Both the position numbers and the translations under genes were made by a program. A stretch of DNA of 64,000 nucleotides from Luidia sarsii (taxonomy: Eukaryota > Echinodermata > Asteroidea > Paxillosida > Luidiidae). The stretch is taken from assembly GCA_949987565.1 (NCBI GenBank), contig OX465114.1, forward strand, positions 2,478,701 through 2,542,700, read 5' to 3'. Shown in pieces: positions 37,001-49,000 of the stretch; the first letter of the stretch is position 1; each line of letters starts with the position of its first letter. The notes beneath the pieces were generated by a model. It was not told the DNA's origin and did not search any database. It worked only from the letters and a program-made list of their open reading frames with translations.

Positions 37001-40000
37001 ACACTGGTTGTTATTGGGATCCAAATGAAAAGGTTTGGGTTGAGAGCAAGGGTTAACAAAAAAATCATTGACATGGCATGGGCATCCAGTGGTATTTGGT
37101 TAATGCTTGACACAGAAGGTGTTGATGATAAATGCAATATTCACTTGAATTTGAATTCTGTTCATTGGCACATTCTTGTTTGGGCTGGCTATGAATCAAT
37201 AGTTAAAGTAATCGGAAAACTGGCATGGACATGCTGTTAACCAATGCCAGAGCCATAGCTACATGTATAGCCAGTAATCCATATGAAGCCTCTGGGCTTT
37301 TTGTGGTTGACTTACAATCAATTGTCAGACAATGGCTCACGTACAACACTCACAATAAGATGAAGTCATGAGTCGAGTTTGAATAGATCGTGAATCAACC
37401 CCTACTTATTGTAACTCACGACCAATCGTAAGGCACAGAGCAATACAAAGAAACCATACGACCTATCACAACTTACGATGGGTTATCCATCGTAAGTTGA
37501 GTAATGACGCATCATAAGGCTTTGTAAGCCACCCCAGGCCATATAGCATTGGTGTAAAATGTCCATCGTTCTAGACCTGATGGTAAGCTTTGAATAGTCC
37601 AATGAAATCAACCTCTGTTTGAACTCAACCATGATATTGTCACTATGATGACAATAATATCTCATGCACATTATCATCTCAGTGGAGTTTCCTCAACTAG
37701 GTCAAAAGAAGGTAGCTCATTGACATCAGTGCACATAGTCTTGCGATGGCTAATCTTCTTAGAGCAGTGACTGCTGGTAGCTATATAGTTACATGTATTA
37801 GTGATGGGCAATGTCTTACGTTTGTCTTTGTCCTTATCCTTGTCTTTCTTGTCCTTCTTGTCTTCCTTGTGGGGATTCTCTTTGCCTCCTTTCTCAGATT
37901 TATCTGGAAAGAGAACAGCGACATTCAAGGACACAATTAGCCGATGACACCACAGAGAGAGGGGGGACTCTTGTGCTGGAGTTCCCAGGCCCTCTAACTT
38001 TTGAGATCCTTTTTTTTCTTCTGCTGACAGTGACAATTGAAAGTAGACAATGTCTGATGTATGACTCACCCCTTCCTTCCTTGCCTTCCCGCACCGGTTT
38101 CTCCTCCTTACGAGACTCTCTAGTAGTGGAGGCGACGTCGTCGGTCTTGCTGTCCTTCTTGCTGACCTCGGACTCGGTCTCGGACTCCTTCAACTCCGGC
38201 AGCTTGAACTCGGGCAGGAGCTGCTTGAGAAGTAGCCAGACCTTGTCCAGGTGGCCGTATCTGTGTGTGTGTGGGGATGGAATGAGATGGCGTCAATGTA
38301 CATTAGTGACCTTGGTTTGGTTTCTTCGGGGGTAGTCTGATGTCATAAATACAATCTGTCCCTTTGGGAAATGTGATTTAAAGCCCCTACACAACATTGG
38401 TAAGATCGAAAAACAGAAATGTTCACAGAATTACATGAAACTTATACAGTTTGAAGATGGTTATAGTAGAAACCTCGCACTGAAATATTTCTGCCTAAAA
38501 TGTTGTATTTCGGGAGAAATGAGTAAAAGAAATAGTTTACGTCTGATCACCGAGATCTAAACTATTTTAGTACGCCGTTCAATGCTACAATTTCGCGAAA
38601 CAAATGAAGAGGTTTTCACGATTTTCTCGAGACTCGGTTGGCGGATTGAGCTGAAATGTTCACAGGTGTGCTATTTCATGCATATGTTGGATCAGACAAT
38701 GTATGGATGCTATTCTTTGACCTCAACCAATGTTGTGTAGAAGCTTTCAGTCAAGGAAAAACTGACTGGGAACTTTTGAACAATTGAGAAAAATGGCGAA
38801 GAAAACTTTGACTGTACGGGGAAGTCGGACGAGACCTCTGGTTTTTCGTACCAGTGCTCTTACCATCTGAGCTATCCAGCCCTTTAGATGGTTGCCTTCC
38901 CAAATAGTCAACTAGTCTTTGCCGGGATGGGGCAGAAGCATAAATGAATTTTAGTGAGAAAAAAAAAATACAGAAACATTCTATCAGTCTGCCAGGGCTG
39001 TTGAATTTGACATGCTCACTCATCGGCGCAACTGGAGTTGAACTTATCATGGAATTTCTATTGAGTGGTAATAAAAATTGTATTCAATTGAAATCACAGT
39101 CACAAGTTAAATTTTCTTCATAAAAAGTTGCATGAAATTATAGTTGACAGTACATATTCGAGCAAAGAGTCAAATCAATGATTGTCTTTAGCTGTAAGGT
39201 GATATTTCATTGACTTTCATTGATCATTCATGCCAAAAGTAATCTTTCACGGCAGGGAGTGAACATGGAACAGCTAAACCGACCAATCGGGTGCCGGAAT
39301 GCCACTCTGTGACATCACGCTGACCGACAGAACAAACACAACTGGTAAGTAATTATTGTTAACTTAAATCTGAATACTGCGTGAGCAGCATATTCCTATC
39401 AGAACAGTTAGGCACAAGAAGTCATGCAACACATAATGCAGAAGGCACTGTGATTGAAAAACAAGAAGTGGACTTGGCAGATAAGTTAATATCAAATTCT
39501 GAAAATATTGTTTCAATGAAGTACCGGTACATACAAAAAAGAAACTGTTGCAAACTGCTCATCACTGACTAAAATGACCTTCAATATGTACACCAATCTT
39601 AAAAGTTAGAGGGCCTGACGTTTTGATCCTAGCAGGACCTTTCTCAAATGCATGAGAACGTCAGGCCCTCTAACTTTTGAGATATTGTTGCAAGATTGTG
39701 AAAGACTATTTGAACATGAACTTTTAACAACATCCCAAAATCAAAAATTAATTCCAACAACAAAACCCCCCGAGTTACAATACAAGAGAAACTGAACAAG
39801 AAAGGTTTGTGATGACATCATGTGCATCTTCTCTTGTGAGGTGCAGTGTGGCTCTGAAAAGAGCAGGTAACTCCTTCTTATATGGGTTCTGGAAAGTTGT
39901 AAATGTGTTGTGCAGAGCACTGGAGCATAGCGAATGATAGTTGGAATATAGACAATGACTGGCAGAGTACACACTGCCTGAAACATTGAGTTACTCGCTC

Positions 40001-43000
40001 TTTTCAGAACCACATCCAGCAAAGTACACAGTGTCACCACAAACCTTTCGCTTTGTACCACCATGCAAACCTTCAAATCTTTTCTAATTTGCCCTGCTTG
40101 ACTTGATAAACACTGATAAATGCTTTAAAGCGGGAGTCGCGGGTTTGAATCCCGTCCAAGCTGCCAGAATTTTTTTTTCATCTGGCACCGGGAAAAGCAC
40201 TTAGTGTTTATCACATCAAGCAGGGCAAACCCTCATTAAATTACATTCTCCTTGGAAGCATACATCATGTGATATCTGCCTTTGAGAAAGGTCCTGCTAG
40301 AATCAAAACGTCAGGCCCACTTAATTTTGAGATCATTTACTTAAAAGAGATCAAATGCATTGACAACGATCATAACCAACAAATTAGTTTCAACATGGGT
40401 GAGCAAAAGCAGGGAATCAATTTTATAACGGCCAAACTCCAAAGTTTTACCCTACGCTATCCTGCTCTGTCTTCACAGAATCTCCCGTGGATGCACCCTG
40501 CTCTGCCTGTCCTTTGCTGTCTGTATCACTGACTGAGACAACACTCTGCAAGGTCTCTGCCTTCCGCAGTTCTTTCATGTGCTTCAATACTCGGTGAAGG
40601 CACCTTTGCGGGTTGATCGGTAAGTTGAAAATGTGACTCCTTGACAGACAAGCTATCAACAAATCTTTAAGGGTTTCAGTGGATACTTGTATTGAAGTGG
40701 ATACTCATATAGTGATGCTACATGCTGGTTTATGGTAAGCTGAAAAGATGATTGAATCTTGGACAATAGTGGTGCCTGTATTCAGAGTGCCAGGTCCATA
40801 GCAAAACCCCTGGCACTCCAAATTGAGAGGTCTGGGAGTAGAGCGATTAAATACCTTATCATTAAGAAATCAGGAGAAATCTGAGTATAAGCCTAACAAA
40901 ATCAGAGAGTAGGGGTTTATATTTATCTCATTTTTTTTTCAAGAATGAGGCGGGTTGGATTGACATCTAAAATAATAAGAGTCATGTGACACCAGCTTGG
41001 GTGGTAACCTTGTTAAAGGTATACTTACTGCAATGGTATGGTTTCAGGGAGCCAGCCAGTCATGTGACAACAGCTTGGCTGGTAACCTTGTTAAAGGGAT
41101 ATTTACTGCAATGATATGGTTTCAGGGAGCCAGCCAGTCATGTGACAACAGCTTGGCTGGTAACCTTGTTAAAGGTATACTTACTGCAATGGTATGGTTT
41201 CAGGGAGCCAGCCAGTCATGTGACAATTGATTGGCTGGTAACCTTGGTAAAGGTTTACTTACTGCAATGGTATGGTTTCAGGGAGCCAGCCAGTCATGCG
41301 ACAATTGATTGGCTGGTAACCTTGTTAAAGGTGTACTTACTGCAATGGTATGGTTTCAGGGAGCCAGCCAGTCATGTGACAATTGATTGGCCGGTAACCT
41401 TGGTAAAGGTTTACTTACTGCAATGGTATGGTTTCAGGGAGCCAGCCAGTCATGCGACAATTGATTGGCTGGTAACCTTGTTAAAGGTGTACTTACTGCA
41501 ATGGTATGGTTTCAGGGAGCCAGCCAGTCATGTGACAATTGATTGGCTGGTAATCTTGCTAAAGGTGTACTTACTACAATGGTATGGTTTCAGGGAGCCA
41601 GCCAGTCATGTGACAATTGATTGACTGGTAACCTTGGTAAAGGTGTACTTACTGCAATGGTATGGTTTCAGGGAGCCAGCCAGTCAGTGCATGGATGACA
41701 CTCACATCACCAAACTCACAGCTGTTGTTGCCGGTGGTGTAACTAAAACAAAGAAGACAAAGATAGTTTTGAAGAACTTGTGAAGAACTCATTGAAGTGG
41801 ATTATCAGATGAGATTTGAAGGTTTGCATGGTGAGAATAGCAGGATTAATCATGTTAATAGGTTTGCGGTGACACCATGTAAATTATTTTTTGTGAGTCA
41901 GTGTGGTTCTGAAAAGAACTTGACGTTTCGAACAGTGTACTCTGTTTGTCTTCAGGAGACTGCTGGATTCTAACTGGGAGTGGGGCTTATGTAGTGTAGA
42001 GAGGGATCCTGATGAGGGGGATTAGCCCAGTGAAAGGGATTAGCCCAGTGAAGGGTGAAGGCAGGAACTCTGGATTATCAGACAAAAAATGCATGCTAAG
42101 AGGATGCATGTGTTATGATAGATTGTAAAACTGTCATAAAACTGATTCCTGATGCTGATTCATGGAAACAAGACAATGAGTACTTACTCCAAGGAGATGA
42201 CTTTGAGCAGGGCCTTGGTAAGCAGCATAGGCCACAGTTCATGCTGTAAGGTGGTGGCTGGTAGCAGCATGTTACCATTGTCATCAAATGGTATAGTGTC
42301 ATCTATAGTCACCTTACGCCAAGTACCCTGAAAGTCAAAGCAATATCATTTACCTCCACTAACTCTTTTCATTTCAATCCTATCATATATGCATTTCTTT
42401 CCCCAAGGAAAACAAAAACGGAATGCCTTTAACAGCCAAGTACCCTGAAAGTCAAAGCCAATATCATTTACCTCCAGTAACTTTTTTCATTTCAATCCTA
42501 TCATATATGCATTTCTTTCCCCAAGGAAAACAAAATCGGAATGCCTTTGTGAGATGTCCTGCAAGGATCCAGACGTATGATCTTTTTAATTTTTATGTAA
42601 AAGATGGAAATGTTAACCCTACTGTACATAAATCTTCAAAATACAACTTGTTCAGAGTTAGGGCTATGGTTCAATCTATAATAATGTTGCCACTTCTTTT
42701 CCTTTCATATGAGGCAGCAGCAGCTAGATTGATAAGACTTGAAGGTTTGCATGGTGGAAAAACTTAGTGGAAGGTTTGCGGTGACACCATGTATCTCTCT
42801 TCTCTTTCAAGAGGTATATGGCTCTGAAAAGAGCCGGTAGCTCAAGGTTTTGGGTAGTGTGTACTCTGCCCGTCGTCAGGAGAGTCTCCTGAGTGTTTGT
42901 AACGGAGGTTAATGCCGTATTGATGAGATGTATCTCCCTCTTACTCACCATCCAGTACAGCCTGACGATGTACTTCCCATGAGGGTTGTACTGGGGCAGA

Positions 43001-46000
43001 TGCGGTGCCCTGCCCACTCGGCACAGAGCAAAGATGTGATCCCATGGGCGCCAGTTGCGGGCCACTCCCCCGACCACGGACATGGTGGAGGCCTCCGGCT
43101 CGTTGCGATCGGCGACGGAGATACGCCACAGGTTCGTGATCTGACTGATGATCCATCGCATTGTCTACAAAGATGGGAGGGAAATTTAACACACAAAAAT
43201 AAACCATCGGTCACACTCTCTCATTTCCAAGTGAAATTGAACTAAAACAAAATTGCTCACAAAAATCGTTCATAAAGATCCCCTTTGATTTTTTTCAATT
43301 TTTTTTTCATTTTTTTTTCTTCTAAAGTTCCCAGTCAATGTTGTACTTTATTTGTTTGACTTCAATTGAAAAAGCTGCATCCACTTTGTGTGATCCCTGA
43401 GCTGCTGTAGCCAGGTTTACAACAATTGGTTGTTTGCATCTGAATGAAAGCGGGGGTGTGATCCCTGGAGATATACGGCAGTGAATGGTTAATTGCTTCT
43501 GACTGGTGCCCCCACCCCGGCAAAGACTAGTTGACTATTACTTATAAGTATTTAGGGAAGGCCGACATCTAAGTGCTGGATAGCTATAGTGTTGTTAGAG
43601 TGAATGGTTAAATGCTTCTGACTGGCTTCATGCTTCATCATGCTTCATGCTTCATCCCAGCAACCTGACAGACTGTAGAATTTGGATCGATCTGATGCGG
43701 ATGTACACTGGCGTGTCACTGCAAAGGCATTGTCCAACAGCAGTTTGCTATAAATGCTTGTTAGTAGACCAGCAGCCGATTTCAAGAACAGTTGCGTAAG
43801 TGACGCAACTTACAAATGTTGCTTAAGTCTTGCGCCACAAAGACTCTTTTCAGCAATATTTAGCAAAGGCAGCAAATCAGATGCATTCAAACACTCATGC
43901 AGCCAAACACTCATGCAGCCAAACAACCATGCAGCCAAACAACCATGCAGCCAAACAACCATGCAGCCAAACAACCATGCAGCCAAACAACCATGCAGCC
44001 AAACAACCATGCAGCCAAACGACCATGCAGTAATGCACTTATGCAGCCAAACACTCAATGCAGTCAAACATCTCATGTTGGAGTCCGATGGGCTTGAGGA
44101 GGTCAGGGTTAAGGACAGCCTGCCTTCTCTCCATCTGTGGTGGACACTGACCTCACAGTCGTTGATGTGCAAGTTGGCGCTGAGGATGTCAAAGTCCATG
44201 CCGTTCTCTGGGTCGTAGATGACGGGCAGCTTGTCCGCGATGAAGTCCTGCGGCCGCTGCATGTGATCAACACGCATGCGCAGCGAAGCCGGCATCTCCA
44301 CACGACCCTCGGGGTCATCAAAGAAATGTTGCTGAGGGAGGGAAGCAGAGCAAGAATCTTTGTTGAGAACCTCTTGACCACAGAGCTGGTCGAGGTCGGG
44401 CGGCGGATTTCGAATATTGTATAGTAGTGGGTACCGCGCTGCATCGTGATGTATGCATCAAGGAGAATGTGATTCAATCAGGGTTTGCCCTGCTCGACGT
44501 GATAAGCACTGAGTGCTCAGGCAGCTCGGGCGGGGCTCGAACCCACGACTCCTGCTTCTTAAGGCCGCCGCACACAAGAGCTACGTGTATCTGCTGAGCA
44601 AAAAGTCTGTCGTGGCCGTTAGCTCAGCACGTAGCTCACCGTGTGCGCTGAACTTTTGGTGAGATGTCTGCCTCAAGAGGCCATGAGACCAATATCTAAT
44701 CTGTTTGATTTTGGCAACCACGTGAATAGGACGTGCGCTTTCATTGGGCAGTTGCCATGTTTTTGTGCTCAGCACGTAGTTCAAGTTGCCGCACACGATG
44801 AGTTTTCATCCACGAGAGGCGAACAAAATCAAACAGGATAGATATTGGTCTCACGGCCTCTTGAGGCAGAAATCTCACTAAAAGTTCAGCGCACACGAGA
44901 GCTACGTGCTGAGGTAACGACATCTAGATAATTTTTGCTCAGCAGATGTGCGGTGGCCTTTAGTGGAGACATCATAGATATAACATGATGTTTGCATGGA
45001 GGAGAATGTAATTCAATGAGGGTTTGCCCTGCTTGACGTGATAAGCACTGAGTACTCAGTGCTTTGCATCATAGATATAACATGATGTTTGCATGGAGGA
45101 GAATGTAATTCAATGAGGGTTTGCCCTGCTTGACGTGATAAGCACTGAGTACTCAGTGCTTTGCCCGATGCCAGTAAGCAGTTTACAACCTTCTTGCATA
45201 TCACTTTAACTTACCAAGCTGCTAGGACTCTTTCCTTTTTCCTTCTCTCTCCCTTTGTGCGGGGCATCCTGTGAAAAAAAAATGGATGAGATGTCAGAAA
45301 TGGCTTTGTATTAATTAGGGAAACTGGATTAATTTACGAATTGGATTACATGGCAGCAATATGAAAAGAAAATGCAATCACACCTTCAAACTACATTAAG
45401 TCCCAGTTCAAAGTTTCCACTACCATTTTTTTTCAAAATTGTTCAAAACTTTCCAGTCAATTTTTCCTTCTTTTCTTGCACCATGCAACTAGCCAAACTG
45501 AAAGGCATTTATTCAGCTAATACTTATTAGAAATCCTCAGCTCATTCCTGTAGGGTTTGTGCCTGGGACAGCCTTCAAAAGTTTTCAGTCAGTTTTTCCT
45601 TCTTTTGTTTCTCCATGCAATGAGCCAAACTGGGAGGCATTGGTCTTTCCTGGATTCGTTTTTGTTCTAAATACACTTCTACATTGAACAGATATCATTT
45701 CATAAGCCCACATCTTAATCAACTTTGAGGGTTTTATGCTTTGTTTTCCCCTTTGATCATCTGATGAGGAGCATTTTGAAGTGCCGGGAAGCTCACCCAT
45801 TTTTCACCGTTGACATCAGTGTCGTTCCATTCTGGCCAGATGACTAACTTCTGTTTCCTCCCTTCCTGAGACCCAATCACACTGGCAGCAATGGAGGCAG
45901 CTCTAAAAAAAAAAAAAAAAATATTACTTAAAGCACCTACACAACATTGGTAAGATCAAAAACAGAAATATTCACAGATTTACATGAAGATTTACAGTTT

Positions 46001-49000
46001 AAAGATGGTTATAGAACCCTCGCTCTGAAATATAACTGCCTAAAATGCTGTATTTTGGGAAGAAAAGAGTAAAAGAAATAGTTTACGTCTCACCGAGATC
46101 TAAACGTTTGTTTTTTTTCGGATCAATTTTGTTGAATGCTGCATTTTGCCGAAACAAATGAAGCAGTTTTTCAAGACTCGGTTGCCGGATTGAGGTGAAA
46201 TGTTCACAGACCTGTGTACTATTTCATGCATATGTTGGATTAGAAAACGTATGGATGCTAATCTTTAACCTCAACTAATGTTGTGTTAACAGAAGATATT
46301 ATCAATGTCATCATCTCCATTGTGCATTCTGTTTCAGAAACTTGTTTGCTAACCTATGACTTTTAAAACAGGAGTGTTTTTCTCCGCTAAAGGTCATTTT
46401 GAATCGCTTGTAAGCAGGAGGCTTTGTATTGTTTCTTTTATGACAGGGTACAATATAGCACTAGAAAGGATTCCATAATGCCACCTGCTTTGTTAAACAA
46501 CGCATTACTAGTGAATGGTCTGGACAAGTATCAAAACATTGAAATGGTCACTCCTTTGCTTTTCAAATTGAGAGCCTGTTAGTTTTGACTCTGTAATTGC
46601 ATGCAGCTTGTAATGTTATGCTAGGGATCGGCGTACTTTGAACGGAGTTTTAGAAACGACTGTATGCCCTGCTGATGAGATTAGTGAGCTTAAGACAGCA
46701 GGCAGTGGGAATGAATGGTTACATTTATATGCTGTCCATTGAGTTTCAGTCACAGTACAAGCCAGGATTCTGGTTGCAGGAGCTCTTGTTTGGACAACAC
46801 AGTAAAGTGCACTAGCACTCAGTCATATTACCGAGGGATAATTGATGATATGAGCTCAGGTATAGGTTCACTATAGAGAAACAGCACACTGCTAGTAGTC
46901 CTAGCAGTCTTCTAATGCCACGGCTAACCTTTACAAAACCTCCAATCCAAAAACAAACAAGAAAACATGGCAACCCAAGCCACAGCAATCCAAAACACTT
47001 ACTGTAAATGTATGCAAAAAAAGCCAATGCGCTGTGCTCGGTTTGCTTTTAAACTAATTTCACGTACTTAATTCAATTTAAACGCAGCTGGAGGAAAAAT
47101 CTCTCGAAATCAATTCTACTTTAGATTTCGGTTTACGATATGTGGAGACAGGAAAGAGTGAGATAATATAACAATGGACCGGTATGATGCTGAAATTAAG
47201 ACTGGGTATGCAGCGCACTAGGTTTAGTGCATCTGCGTCACGAAGAATTAAATCATTACGTTCGAGCTGCTTGCATTTTCTGATTCCATGGTGACGCTGC
47301 ACTTCATTGGTGATTGAGAAAGTTTGGTCCAATTCAGCAAGTTTGCACAGATAATTATATTTTTAACTCTGTCACTAACTTCAAAAATACCACAACAATG
47401 TTTGTATTTCAAAATGTCAGGGATGCAATTGTATGGTTGTTAGGGACAACAATATGGGAACTACTATGGCATTGTTTGCCTGATAATTGTAAAAAGAATA
47501 ATTATGAAAAATGGCCAAGAAAACTGACTGGACTTGACACCGAGACCTCTGGTTTTGCGTGCCAGCACTCTTACCATCTGAGCTATCCAGCCCTTAGATG
47601 ATGGCCTTCCCAAAGTCAACTAGTCTTTGGCACACCAGTGCTTTTACCATCTGAGCTATCCAGCCCTTAGATGGTGGCCTTCCCTAATAGTCAACTAGTC
47701 TTTGGCACACCAGTGCTCTTACCATCTGAGCTATCCAGCCCTTAGATGGTGGCCTTCCCTAATAGTCAACTAGTCTTTGGCACACCAGTGCTCTTACCAT
47801 CTGAGCTATCCAGCCCTTAGCTGGTGGCCTTCCCAAAATAGTCAACTAGTCTTTGGCACACCAGTGCTCTTACCATCTGAGCTATCCAGCCCTTAGATGA
47901 TGGCCTTCCTAAAGTCAACTAGTCTTTGGCACACCAGCGCTCTTACCATCTGAGCTATCCAGCCCTTAGATGGTGGCCTTCCCTAATAGTCAACTAGTCT
48001 TTGGCACACCAGCGCTCTTACCATCTGAGCTATCCAGCCCTTAGATGGTGGCCTTCCCAAAGTCAACTAGTCTTTGGCACACCAGCGCTCTTACCATCTG
48101 AGCTATCAAGCCCTTAGATGATGGCCTTCCCAAAGTCAACTAGTCTTTGCAATTCGATGAGGGTTTGCCCTACTCAGCGTATTTGCAAATGAAATAAAGG
48201 TGATCCTGGGAAATGTCCACTGAGCTTTCATTGTCTTGTACACCAAAAGGTGAAAACCAGTTACATGATACTCATGTTCTGAGTACTTTAACATCAAAGA
48301 CGAAGTTCCACAACTGCCAAATATCAAAATTAAAAATCTTCCTGATGCATTTTAGGAAATCAGTGAATCGAGATTGAAAATTTTCCATGAAAATTTTGAG
48401 CATGAGTTCATAAAGAGTAAGATTCCAGACAGCAGTATGAGAAATTTAGGTTGTAGTTATTGTGAAATCTATCGCATCTTTCAAATAAACAGAGCCTGGT
48501 TAGTTCAGATGTTCATCCACAAATTTAAAACGGTGATCAACTACTCATGAAAGAAACCAATCTTTACTTGGACCAAGAGAGTTTACATGAAAACTTCATG
48601 CAATGATTACTTAAGCCAATGATAATTGAATTCCTTGAGTAAATTGATGTAAAAAAAGTTTACCTTTTGAGACTTGGCATTCCTCAGAAAGCACAGTCCT
48701 CACTCAGTATCACACCAACCAACCATCGAGTGTTTGATGGGAAATCTACGTACACGGCCCCCTAGTAACCAGTCTGGTTGTACTGTGCCTCTACCCTCCC
48801 CCCCAAAAAAGCCAATAAGCTTAATCCTATTTAAAAAGTGAAACATTCACCTGGCTAAATACACTCTGAAAGAAGTCCTGATCAATATAATTCTCACCCA
48901 GCCAATGCACAGAGTACGGAGAGGAGGAAGATTGAACCAGGGTCCGTTTCAAATCATTGATCCGCTGGGTATGTATGCGGGCACATAATACATGCGCGTC

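Noticed and set aside
41142..41624. 160-codon plus-strand ORF with repeated LLQWYGFREPASH
   Set aside because: It is the antisense of the 78-bp splice-donor array, open because the period is divisible by three.
43810..44301. Repeated Cys/Trp/Leu ORF beyond ADGB exon 4
   Set aside because: Only the first part is exon 4; the rest is the translation of the 16-bp minisatellite beyond the donor at 44152.
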